Counted from the first letter of the stretch, positions 26,419 to 34,043 are shown. The stretch: 64,000 nt of DNA from Thermoflavimicrobium daqui (GCF_003313465.1 NZ_KZ845671.1:62001-126000), one strand, 5' to 3'. Notes: generated by a model from the sequence alone, not told the origin. Program-made: numbers and translations.

Positions 26419-26679
26419 ATGGAGAAGCAGGAAGTTAAACCCAAACAATATCAGTTTGGTAATACGGTTGTTATCATTCATTCAAAGTTAGCACATATGA
26501 CCAAGGAAGAGCAGAGAAATTGGTTTAAGTCTGAATGGGAAAAAGGAAATCCTGTTCTTCGTAATATTTCAAGAGCGATATTTCAATCTTTTCAATCCTC
26601 AGGAGAGTTTCAATCCACAAAAGGAGGTAATAGCATTGCAAGTTTGGGTCAGCGGTTTTGTAAAAAAGAGAGTTCCTAA
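26419..26679 (+). CDS. Small element protein of unknown function
   Basis: An 86-aa protein from ATG 26419, 7 nt after AGGTGA (a longer frame from 26365 has no such site). The core QYQFGNTVVIIHSKLA then MTKEEQRNWFKSEWEKGNPV resembles small proteins I have seen beside recombinases in Gram-positive mobile elements, but I cannot name a family. The tail after NISRAIFQS is low-complexity and may be a recent extension. A 26-codon gene overlaps its end. It is a possible directionality factor only by location and size. Confidence 0.5.
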   Translation: MEKQEVKPKQYQFGNTVVIIHSKLAHMTKEEQRNWFKSEWEKGNPVLRNISRAIFQSFQSSGEFQSTKGGNSIASLGQRFCKKESS

Positions 26680-26716
26680 GGTTTGGATTTATGTTGATGG
26701 TAAGGTTGTTTGGTAG
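26636..26716 (+). CDS. 26-aa peptide
   Basis: TTG 26636 follows AAAGGAGG at an ideal distance and opens a 26-codon frame, VWVSGFVKKRVPKVWIYVDG then KVVW. It alternates basic and aromatic residues in a beta-strand-like pattern. It overlaps the end of the 86-aa gene in another frame, so the two are probably co-translated. Function unknown. Confidence 0.45.
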   Translation: MQVWVSGFVKKRVPKVWIYVDGKVVW

Positions 26717-26736
26717 CGTATGCCCAGCTCCTAGAG

Positions 26737-26769
26737 CAAAAGCTCGCTTCTCTGACGAAAGAAGCGAGC
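26737..26769 (-). terminator. Terminator for the leftward TPR gene
   Basis: GCTCGCTTC (26742-26750) pairs with GAAGCGAGC (26761-26769); the T run is on the minus strand, so it ends transcription from the TPR gene remnant. Confidence 0.7.
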
Positions 26770-26878
26770 CACTAAAAATACTCAAGTGGATACATTTTAC
26801 CAAATATTACGGAGGTATCCCCTCACAATCAGTTTAACCTATTGGTATGAATATTTTACATATTTAACCCCTATAAAA

Positions 26879-27394
26879 TCAAACTATTCGGTTTATCCAT
26901 AGATCAAATAATCTATCATCATTTTTTTCAATAAGGGCTAGTTCAATCCCGGTCATAGCAAACTTAGTAGCTTCTTGATATCTTTTTGTTTTATTAAGTA
27001 GTTCAGCTTGTAATTCATACATATTTAAAAGAACCTCTGTGTTAACGATTTGATGAGATTCCTGCCACATGCTTCCTAAGATATTTAAAGCTTCTTCTAT
27101 TTGACTTTGATTTTTTAGATAATTAACTTGGTTGACCATCAATAGATATTTAAGATGTGTCCAATCACCATCAGCATCAAACGCTTTTAATCCTTCTTTT
27201 GAATAACTTAATGCACTATTGGTATCATTCTGGTAATAAGATACATGACTAAATTCATTGTAGTAAGTAGATTTTATATTGCTCCGAATCGAATTAGGAT
27301 GGTTATCAACTGCTTTAATCCCTTTTGAAAAATAAAGCAAAGCTTGATTCCACATTTTTTCTTGGAGTAGTATTTTCCTTTTTCTAGCTTGGTT
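26879..27394 (-). pseudogene. TPR-repeat protein fragment (Rap/Rgg-like regulator remnant)
   Basis: About 160 residues of helix-turn-helix TPR units are visible (NQALLYFSKGIKAVDN, SALSYSKEGLKAFDADGD, EALNILGSMWQESHQ, RYQEATKFAMTGIEL). The frame is open upstream past its first ATG (27355) to about 27394, where sequence of an opposite-strand LanM remnant begins, so the 5' part is lost. Similar TPR arrays occur in peptide-pheromone-sensing regulators. With a lanthipeptide enzyme remnant beside it, a former role in peptide sensing is possible. Confidence 0.5.
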
Positions 27395-27395
27395 A

Positions 27396-28095
27396 GCGAA
27401 AGTGTCTGGCGAGGAAAAATATGAGGTATTATCTAGGGGAGCTGTTGAGCAAATTAAAATCCTATTAAAAGAGGATTTAATTAAGGGAACTATGAATATT
27501 GGAGCATATGATGGTTTAAGCGGAGTTGTTTATGTACTTTCTAATCTGGCAAAGATCTGGAAGGATGATTCCCTTTTAAGTTGGATTGACCTGATTTTAA
27601 TCCAAATAGAAAAGGTGATAACTAAAGATGAGTACTTGGATTTAATTGGAGGATCGGCTGGATGTATTTTAGTTATGTTAGGACACAATCAGATAAGCAA
27701 GAATAAAAAGGCTTTATCCATTTCTCAAATATATAAATGAAGATTTTATAAAGGAAGAAATTCGAACCGCTGTTCAAACTACTCTAAAGCAAGAACTTTT
27801 TAGCGATAATCATTCACTTTGTCATGGATACTTAAGGAACCTTGATTTCTTATTGAAAGCAATGGAAGTTGTGGATGGTTTTCAAAAAGATTTCAATTAC
27901 TTTGTCTCAAATGTTTTTAAAAGTATTAAGGAACACGGCTGGATTTGCGGAACACCATCTAATATCGAAATACCAGGTTTAATGACAGGTCTTTCGGGAA
28001 TTGGATACAACCTCCTTCGATTTGCTTATCCAGATATTCCTTCCGTTTTGGGTTTAGAGTTTTTTGAAAGCGAAAGAAAAGGGGAAGGGTTTTGA
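27396..28095 (+). pseudogene. LanM-type lanthipeptide synthetase remnant (cyclase domain)
   Basis: Only the C-terminal LanC-like part remains. The first frame (27402-27740) has MNIGAYDGLSGVVYVLSNL and LIGGSAGCILVML. After a frameshift near 27725 it continues EEIRTAVQTTLKQELFSDNH, SLCHGYLRNLDFLLKA, HGWICGTPSNIEIPG and LMTGLSGIGYNLLRFAYPDI. CHG and the WxCG Cys are zinc ligands of the lanthionine cyclase. The dehydratase domain is absent. It once belonged to a class II lanthipeptide cluster; no precursor or leader peptide is recognised nearby. Confidence 0.75.
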
Positions 28096-28099
28096 AAAA

Positions 28100-28452
28100 A
28101 TTTTAGAACATTTCTGATTATATGGATGACTCAGGGATTATCTGCTTTAGGAAATGCTATAAGCTATTTCACGATAGTATTTTGGTTAACCCAGACAGCA
28201 CCAAAAAAAGATTTGATTTTTTTACTAACCGTTTTGAGTTTGATTACATTGATACCTCGATTTGTTATATCCCCAATCGCAGGAGTTTGGGTAGATCGTT
28301 TTGATCGAAAAAAAATTATGTTGGTTGCAGATCTTTTACAAGGATTTCTTATGATTGTTCTTTTGTTTGCATTTTATGAAGACTTAAATGTCTGGATTTT
28401 GTTTTCCTTGTTAGGTGTGATGGCATTAATTAATCAAGTAACCGAAAGCTAA
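28100..28452 (+). pseudogene. MFS transporter, N-terminal fragment
   Basis: The frame reads NFRTFLIIWMTQGLSALGNA, four membrane segments and AGVWVDRFDRKKIM, the conserved MFS loop 2-3 motif, then stops at 28452. The start region is shifted by one base in an A run, and the last eight helices are missing. It probably came from the export part of the peptide cluster. Confidence 0.65.
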
Positions 28453-28689
28453 TATCATTTACAGATTCTTCTAGATTTATTAACTAAGACTTTTTTTGGG
28501 TATAATTCTGGGATTGATATTTGGAGTGATGACCCAGTTCATGAAGCTTTTAAGAAATACCATGCGTTATTGGCAGAACAATATTCCAATATGTCCGAAA
28601 AAGAAGGTTTTATCAAACTGAACAGTTTAGAGAATCCGAAGGTTCTCTTGGAACAGATTTGTATACATCTTAAAGATTATCTAAAGTAA
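28453..28689 (+). pseudogene. Thymidylate-kinase-like C-terminal fragment
   Basis: In the same frame as the MFS fragment, after its stop, comes about 75 codons: GYNSGIDIWSDDPVHEAFKK, YHALLAEQYSNMSEKEGF and LEQICIHLKDYL. The pattern (SxDxxxSFxxYxxxLAExY, then an Ile/Asp strand) recalls the end of dTMP kinase-type proteins. Start and P-loop are missing. Confidence 0.4.
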
Positions 28690-28738
28690 AAGGTCAATTG
28701 ATTCAGCATTGTAATAGTAATTAAGTTTGGATAGATTC

Positions 28739-28776
28739 AAAACCATCTACCATATCAAATCAATTAGATGGTTTTT
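28739..28776 (+). terminator. Terminator
   Basis: AACCATCTA at about 28740 pairs with TAGATGGTT, followed by TTTTTC. Confidence 0.75.
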
Positions 28777-29201
28777 TCTTATATATACTAAACTGCAATC
28801 CTGTATTTATCAGGGTATTTTTCTTCATAATAAAATGCCTCTTTATCTGTAAGAGCATGTTTCCATATATTCACCCAGTAAAATTATTAACCGAATGTAC
28901 GTTTGATTTGATTGGTAAGCAATGGGATCGGTAAATGTACTTCTTAGTACTATCAACCCTTGATATTTAATTAGCAATAGTATAATCTTTTAGTAAGAAA
29001 TTATGTTGCTTTGCGAACACCATGAGCTTCTGAAAAATCCCAAGGGGTGTTCGGAAATGCAAAAGCCCTTGACATATAAGGGATAAGGGAATTGTCAGAC
29101 AGCTCTTAGCAATGAAAAATCACCTTAAAAAGCTGAAAAAGGCGTGGTGTTCGGAAACTGGTCTACAAAGCCAATAGTACCAAGGTCTCCGAACATCTGC
29201 T
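28777..29201 (+). promoter_or_regulatory. Putative CRISPR leader and flanking remnant
   Basis: A minus-strand fragment (28795-28880, WVNIWKHALTDKEAFYYEEK) is a gene tail. From about 29000 the DNA looks like a CRISPR leader: GCGAACACC, then GGTGTTCGGAAA twice (about 29046 and 29152), and a TTGACA at about 29069. The first repeat starts at 29202 on the same strand. Leader identity is inferred from position and repeat orientation. Confidence 0.45.
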
Positions 29202-29309
29202 GTATCAATAGAAAACACCTCATTAAGAGGATTGAAACGCATGAGTGGTGGCGGTAAAGGTTCGTTGCTCCAGTATCAATAGAAAACACCTCATTAAGAG
29301 GATTGAAAC
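29202..29309 (+). CRISPR. Two-repeat CRISPR mini-array without cas genes
   Basis: Two identical 37-bp repeats (29202-29238 and 29273-29309) begin GTATCAATAG and end GAGGATTGAAAC, with one 34-bp spacer (29239-29272). The ATTGAAAC 3' end is the usual 5'-tag of type I-B/III crRNAs. The repeat has a partly symmetrical CTC..GAG stem. There are no cas genes in the window, so any use needs Cas proteins from elsewhere. The spacer can be read as ATG AGT GGT GGC GGT AAA, which could be the start of a gene, but its source is unknown. Confidence 0.85.
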
Positions 29310-29376
29310 TTTAGATATCCGAGCTGTTTTTCTAGTAAGCCTTAATAACAACAAAAAATATCTTTTAGTCAAAATT

Positions 29377-29406
29377 AAAGCTGCCTTCTAATCGGCAGCT
29401 TTTTTA
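29377..29406 (+). terminator. Terminator near the element end
   Basis: AAAGCTGCC (29377-29385) pairs with GGCAGCTTT (29394-29402), followed by TTTT. Confidence 0.8.
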
Positions 29407-29492
29407 TAAACAGGAATCCCTACTAAATGAATCATTAGGGTTTTAACTTGTATCTAATTAAGCCTACTGAAGCCCAAATAATCAGCGGAGGT

Positions 29493-29526
29493 TTTACTGG
29501 TATCATCTAAATATAAATGTGTTTAG
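29493..29526. other. Left-type attachment junction (attL-like)
   Basis: The element arm TTTACTGGTATCAT (29493-29506), CTAA, ATATAAAT (29511-29518) is followed by the core GTGTTTAG (29519-29526) and then murF coding sequence. The arm is an inverted match to that at 20522-20541: the outer 14 bp are perfect, and the arm here is 6 bp longer before the core. Confidence 0.88.
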
Positions 29527-29946
29527 GTTCCCCTCTGTTTTGACCATTGGCCATCTGGATTTTAGTATGGAAGCAACCATGGCGGTTGTCGTCGATTTTC
29601 CAGCACTTCCTGTAATCCCAATCACTTTCGTAGCGTGCTGTCTCCAATTCCAGCGTGCTAGTTTCCAATAAGCAGAAAATGGATCTCTGACCTTAATAAT
29701 TCCTACGCTTCGCGGGATGCTTACTGATGAAGCCTGAAGGGGGAGAACAACAGCAAGTGGCTTAACACGACGAATAGCTCTCAACTGTTTGGTCCAATTG
29801 GTCTTTTGCGAGTAAAAATAGACTTGACGCCGACTCAGTCTTTTCGGTCTGCCATAATTAACAGAATGAATCGGTAATGCACGATGTCCAGAGAGGACTT
29901 GCCCCTCGATCAAATGTGCTAGTTTTCCAAGGGTGATGGTTTTCAT
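29519..29946 (-). CDS. murF: murF-like gene, 5' part (split by element)
   Basis: This is the N-terminal third of the MurF-like ligase. ATG 29946 follows GGGGAGG. The UDP-substrate domain spans about 1-105 and is Arg-rich. The ATP loop GITGSAGKSTTTAMVASIL is near residue 112, and the Mur signature KTEGNLNT comes at the junction. As sequenced the frame leaves the core and stops after four foreign codons (29503). Joined through the core it continues LTFLPNYLV.. in the part at 19562-20513, giving one 459-aa protein. Without excision it can make no active enzyme, since the ATP loop and the C-terminal domain are on separate halves. Confidence 0.92.
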
Positions 29947-30776
29947 GCATAAACCTCCCCAACAGCTGGATCAACAAATGGTAAGTGTAGGTTAATGTCT
30001 CTGTTATCATATTCACAAGTCACTTGTTTGGGATTGGATGAAGGCCTATTTTTAAGGTGGGAAGTGGAGAGTAGGTTGTTGTGAGAGAAAAATGGTGGAT
30101 ATGATTTCATCTCAATATCCCGATCCGAGTTGGCGGTTCGGAATTTGTTTGATCTGATAGGTAAAGCAAAAGAAACATACTGGATTGAAGAGAAATAGAA
30201 AGGAATTTCTTTAAAATAGGATTCATTACTCCTAAAGTTTTAATCTTTGCTCAAGATATAAATAGAAAACACCTCTTGAAGAGGATTGAAATGCTGTTTA
30301 TCTGGAATAGTAGTTTTATTATTACAATGGAACCAGAATTTATTTTACTGGACTTTTTGCGGGATAGATTTGCCATGCGAAATGATTTATTATCATGTAC
30401 AACGAAAGTTTGGTATGAGAATTCATTTATATGAAAATGAGTGGTAATTCCGAAAGTTGTAAATCGATTATAAGCGTATTCAATAAAGACTAAATTAATT
30501 ACCGCCTGTAGAATACAGGCGGTAGAATGTAGCTTAAAATCTAGGGTTTTTTAGAAGCGTGACCAGCTATCGTAGGGATTTTTTCTCCTTTTTTCTGTTG
30601 AAAAATTGCTTTCTCTAAAAGAGGAATTTACCCTTTAAGGGCATTCTCGTTTTGCTCAAAGATGAAAGTATAGCTTTTCGAGTTAGAGAATTGTCAAGCT
30701 CTACAAAAAAGCTATTGATCATCGTAGAAACAATCTGTGCCTTAGGTTGTTCCTAAGGGCTCCAATGGTTTTCTAA
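29947..30776. other. Intergenic region with remnants
   Basis: This 830-bp stretch should hold the murF promoter on the minus strand. Short coding remnants on the plus strand (about 30130-30199, RNLFDLIGKAKETYWIEE; about 30330-30450, MIYYHVQRKFGMRIHLYENE) have no starts. A degenerate CRISPR repeat lies at 30255-30291, and an 11-bp hairpin ACCGCCTGTA..TACAGGCGGT at about 30501-30523 has no T run on the plus strand. No intact gene is seen. Confidence 0.45.
30255..30291 (+). repeat. Degenerate single CRISPR-like repeat
   Basis: AATAGAAAACACCTC then TTGAAGAGGATTGAAAT matches the repeat at 29202-29238 over most of its length, with changes at the 5' end, in the loop and at the last base. It lies outside the element, upstream of the murF-like gene, with no second repeat near. 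Confidence 0.7.
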
Positions 30777-31979
30777 TTATTCCACTAAGCTTTCGGCCAA
30801 TTGTTTTTCTTTCCACATGACTGTAATACTAAAGCCAATGATTAAAATGATACATGCGAAAAGATAAGGATAGTGAATGTTTACGTCAAATAGTATTCCA
30901 CCCGTCGCTGGCCCGACGATATTACCTAAACTCGTATAGGTTGAGTTCATTCCAGCAACAAATCCTTGCTCTTTCCCGGCAGCTTTTGATAAAAATGTCG
31001 TCAATGCGGGACGAAGCAAGTCAAATGCGAGGAAGATGAAGCAAGTTACCACCAGTACTGCCAAAAAGCTAGAGATCACGGTGGACACTACCGCCAATAT
31101 GGCACCTGTAATTAAACATAATTGGATCAGTTTCTTTTCACCAAGTATATCTACCATTTTCCCAAACATAAATACTTGCACAACAACACCAAATATTGAA
31201 CTTATTGTAATAATGACCGCAATATCCTTCGGCGTGAAGCCGAATTTATGATCAGAAAATAGGCTAAAAACAGTTTCATATGTTGACAAACCAAAAGCGA
31301 GTACAAATACAATGATAAATGCAATAAAGTAAAGCGGATTAAGTGATTTTTTTAAATCGCTTATAAAGCTAGTTTTCTGTGTATTAGCAGAAATTTCCGC
31401 AAGCTGCTCTTTTGTTAGCGGCTCTTTTAAAATAAATATTGAAGAAATACATGCTAAAAAGGCAATGCCTGCCGCAAAGAAGAAGGGCATGCGTATACCG
31501 TATTCTGCAATAAATCCACCGATCCCAGGTCCTATAATAAAGCCCGTACTAATAGCGGCAGATATATAGCCCATCGCTTTTGGTCGTTCCTGAATGGATG
31601 TAATATCTGCAACATATGCAGTAACACCTGGCATAACAAAGGCGGCACTAATTCCTCCTAGAATCCTTGATATATAAAGTATGGATACACTCGTGCCTAA
31701 ACCAAAGATAAGTTCTGAAACTCCAAAAAGGAATAAGCCGATTATGATGATCTTCTTTCTACCATAAAGGTCAACCCAACGTCCTGCGAGGGGTGATATA
31801 AGTAGTTGTGCCACTGCAAATACGGCGACAAGATAGCCCATTGTTTTTCCTGATAAATGCATGATATTCATAAAAGACGGCATAACAGGGATGACAAGAC
31901 CAATTCCTAGAAATGCAATGAATATATTGCTTAGAAGAATCATTAATACCGACTTTTGTTCTTTTATTGTTTTCTTCAT
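30777..31979 (-). CDS. MFS drug efflux transporter
   Basis: A 400-aa inner-membrane antiporter with twelve predicted helices, in the NorA/Blt/Tet family of drug:H+ antiporters. The loop motif GRWVDLYGRKKII is near residue 65, the antiporter motif C region GFIIGPGIGGFIAEYG near 150. A large loop lies in the middle (KEPLTKEQLAEISANTQKTS). ATG 31979 follows AAGGGGTG. It lies 25 bp after the TetR gene on the same strand, so the pair is an operon, probably induced by a toxic compound released by TetR. The substrate is not known. Confidence 0.88.
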   Translation of the reverse strand: MKKTIKEQKSVLMILLSNIFIAFLGIGLVIPVMPSFMNIMHLSGKTMGYLVAVFAVAQLLISPLAGRWVDLYGRKKIIIIGLFLFGVSELIFGLGTSVSILYISRILGGISAAFVMPGVTAYVADITSIQERPKAMGYISAAISTGFIIGPGIGGFIAEYGIRMPFFFAAGIAFLACISSIFILKEPLTKEQLAEISANTQKTSFISDLKKSLNPLYFIAFIIVFVLAFGLSTYETVFSLFSDHKFGFTPKDIAVIITISSIFGVVVQVFMFGKMVDILGEKKLIQLCLITGAILAVVSTVISSFLAVLVVTCFIFLAFDLLRPALTTFLSKAAGKEQGFVAGMNSTYTSLGNIVGPATGGILFDVNIHYPYLFACIILIIGFSITVMWKEKQLAESLVE

Positions 31980-32004
31980 GTATCAACACCCCTTTCTGTA
32001 AGAA

Positions 32005-32586
32005 TCATCGATGTGAAATACCTCTCCAAAATACGGTCCAAGAGGCTTCTAATTTATCCTTTAGTCGTTTCTCATCATTGCCATATACCAGCTCTAACAT
32101 AATGGAATCGACTACTCCTAAGAAGGCGAAGGTCGGTGTTTTTGCTACATCTCCGACGATTGCTTTTGCATCGATCCAACCCTGAAATTTACTTTCCAGT
32201 ATCGCTTGTACCTTCTCTTCGATATCAATTACTTCCTTGTCGATTGCTTTCGCCAGATGTGCTGGCGGAAAAAATGACACACGTAGCCAAAACTTTAATT
32301 GTTCATTTTTTTGGAAAAGATCGATTACCAATTGTAGAAAGCCGTATAAGTCTTTTTCGGGATTTTGCGAATCAATTTTACTAAAATATTGGAGTTTTGA
32401 AGATAGCTCCGTCTCTTTCGCATCACGTAAAACTTGCAGAAAAAGATCATCCTTTCCTTTAAAATGGGCGTAAATGGACTGCTTTTTCATGCCGACCGCT
32501 TCAGCTATTAGAGAAAGGGAAGCTCCTTCATAACCATGAATTGTAAAATATTTTAGAGCTGCCTCCTTAATTTCATTGCTTTTCAA
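32005..32586 (-). CDS. TetR-family repressor of the efflux pump
   Basis: A 193-aa regulator from TTG 32586, 6 nt after AGGTGA. The HTH is at residues 3-50 (NEIKEAALKYFTIHGYEGAS, LIAEAVGMKKQSIYAHFKGK). The C-terminal all-helix part is the ligand and dimer domain. It precedes the MFS gene and has a 12-bp palindrome just upstream, so autorepression of the operon is likely. Confidence 0.85.
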   Translation of the reverse strand: MKSNEIKEAALKYFTIHGYEGASLSLIAEAVGMKKQSIYAHFKGKDDLFLQVLRDAKETELSSKLQYFSKIDSQNPEKDLYGFLQLVIDLFQKNEQLKFWLRVSFFPPAHLAKAIDKEVIDIEEKVQAILESKFQGWIDAKAIVGDVAKTPTFAFLGVVDSIMLELVYGNDEKRLKDKLEASWTVFWRGISHR

Positions 32587-32604
32587 TAAAATCACCTCAA
32601 TTTA

Positions 32605-32616
32605 ACGAACGTTCGT
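32605..32616. promoter_or_regulatory. Palindromic operator upstream of TetR
   Basis: ACGAACGTTCGT is a perfect 12-bp palindrome 19 bp upstream of the TetR start, suited to TetR binding. It is too short for a LexA box of the Bacillus type. Confidence 0.65.
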
Positions 32617-32855
32617 CAGTTATATTATCAAATTAAATAAATATAAGCAAGAAGAAAATATATTTATATGCATAAACTAATAATTTATAAACTAAAATGT
32701 TTTAGTAATAAATGAATATTGTCCAAAAGGCGATAGCTCCTCTACCCCTTTGCTTTAATATACATAAATATTAAAATATTACAATAGTACAAAATAGTGT
32801 ATCTATATGAGATAATGAACTAGGGAACACCAATTACATATTAGGAGGAGTTATC

Positions 32856-33194
32856 ATGAAACAGATCAGTAAATGGGTGTCTGTTTGCTTCATTAGTGCT
32901 TTGATGTCCTCGCTAAGCTTTAGTTTAGTAGCTAGTGCATCACCAGCAGCAGTGGTTTTTTTATATGAACATGGTTATTATCAAGGAGAGGAGAAGAGAG
33001 TAGCTGCAAATCCGGGTGTAAGTAGTCTAGGTTCGATGAATGATAAAACTTCTTCGATTAAAGTTAGAGGTCATTGTGTAAGAGTATTTGAACATGAGAA
33101 TTTTAAAGGGAAATCCCTTCGAGTTTGTCAAGATATTGATGACTTAAGCAAATATGGTTTCAATGATCAGATTTCTTCTATATATGTTGATTGA
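32856..33194 (+). CDS. Secreted beta/gamma-crystallin-like protein
   Basis: A 112-aa protein with a signal peptide (cleavage after VASASP-like site near 28). The mature part has two crystallin Greek-key motifs: FLYEHGYYQGEEKRV ... SMNDKTSSIKV and RVFEHENFKGKSLRV ... FNDQISSIYV. NDKTSS and NDQISS match the Ca-binding pattern (N/D)(N/D)xx(S/T)S. Similar small proteins in Streptomyces inhibit proteases (family I36), and a glutamyl endopeptidase is encoded at 47 kb, but a link is only a thought. ATG follows AGGAGGAG. Confidence 0.82.
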   Translation: MKQISKWVSVCFISALMSSLSFSLVASASPAAVVFLYEHGYYQGEEKRVAANPGVSSLGSMNDKTSSIKVRGHCVRVFEHENFKGKSLRVCQDIDDLSKYGFNDQISSIYVD

Positions 33195-33236
33195 TAAAGA
33201 TCCCTTCTATTGAATTACTCGTTGTGAGAATGGGTT

Positions 33237-33266
33237 GAGCGGCATCATTGAACGCCGCTCTTTTTT
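33237..33266 (+). terminator. Terminator
   Basis: GAGCGGC (33237-33243) pairs with GCCGCTC (33254-33260), followed by TTTTTT. Confidence 0.9.
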
Positions 33267-33371
33267 GTTGGTAAATTTCCATTTAGTTCCTTGGTGATTC
33301 CGAAATCAATCAGATGCTCTCTATTCTAGTGTAGAAGTCTATTTTTAAGTTAAATTGATAAAGAACAAGAG

Positions 33372-33902
33372 CTAAATAATTCCCATATATTCCCCGAATT
33401 CTAAAAGCTTCTCATAGGGGTCTCCTTCTAATCCCAAAACTCGGCAAAAAGCAGGCTCCGTTTTAAGTCCTTGTTTTTTGAGTTTTATTACTTCTTCTCT
33501 TAAGGAAGGAAACTGCTTCATTAAAGCATATTCAATGATCATATGAAGATAAGCATATTGTTCTTTTACAGGCTGTGATTGACCAAATAACTCAAATTCG
33601 AACCCATCAAAAATAAAATTCGCTTTAACTACTGGGACTTCTCTAATCAAGAGTCTTTTTAGTTTGAAATCTTTTTTATCACCGTACAAGGTTTCTACCT
33701 TTTCCTCAAATTGATGAAAATCATCAACTTCCATAATCATATCTAAGTCAGAACCCACTATATCAATTCCTATGGGAAATGTACCACACAGTGTGGGATT
33801 ATACTCAGATAAGTTATCCATTATTCCTAAATTCCTAATTGCTTTATAAGCAAGCTTTTGTTTTTCATTCCCAAATTGTAAGTAATCAATAGTATTGAAC
33901 AT
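33372..33902 (-). CDS. DUF4269 nucleotidyltransferase-like protein
   Basis: A 176-aa cytoplasmic protein. The strand-loop-strand GTFPIGIDIVGSDLDMIMEV has the G-S..DxD layout of minimal nucleotidyltransferase folds, and later VVKANFIFDGFEFELFGQ fits the third acidic strand. This pattern and length match DUF4269, for which no substrate is established. Single gene; no partner HEPN gene is next to it. ATG 33902 has only a weak ribosome binding site. Confidence 0.75.
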   Translation of the reverse strand: MFNTIDYLQFGNEKQKLAYKAIRNLGIMDNLSEYNPTLCGTFPIGIDIVGSDLDMIMEVDDFHQFEEKVETLYGDKKDFKLKRLLIREVPVVKANFIFDGFEFELFGQSQPVKEQYAYLHMIIEYALMKQFPSLREEVIKLKKQGLKTEPAFCRVLGLEGDPYEKLLEFGEYMGII

Positions 33903-34043
33903 GAATGATTCTCCAAAAGATTGATTTTATGAGTTTAAATTGTACACGTTTTTAGCGGAAATAAAATATAGAAGTGGTAAAAGTACATGAAGATCAATAC
34001 ATATGTCTCAAATTATTTTCCATAAGTGATGAAAGGTACTGCT

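Larger units (their letters stand above)
20522..29526. mobile_element. 9,005-bp intervening element inside the murF-like gene
   Basis: The element lies between two copies of GTGTTTAG (20514-20521 and 29519-29526). Deleting one core copy plus the interior joins coding DNA of 428 nt (29946 down to 29519) and 952 nt (20513 down to 19562) into 1,380 nt, exactly 460 codons. The interior holds a SprA-like serine recombinase, three copies of a peptide/protein cassette, ribbon-helix-helix regulators, a small element inserted in the third cassette, broken LanM, MFS, kinase and TPR genes, and a two-repeat CRISPR. No phage structural genes are seen. It resembles sporulation-excised elements (skin, SP-beta); that it is excised in development is inferred. 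Confidence 0.88.

Noticed and set aside
20522-29526. Element is a normal prophage
   Set aside because: No capsid, tail, portal, terminase or lysis genes can be seen in its 9 kb.
19562-29946. Two unrelated Mur ligase genes instead of one split gene
   Set aside because: The 5' part holds only the ATP loop half, the 3' part only the remainder; together they add up to one MurF with no overlap or gap and share the core sequence.
32605-32616. LexA box
   Set aside because: The palindrome CGAACGTTCG lacks the 4-nt centre of the Bacillus LexA site and sits before a TetR gene.
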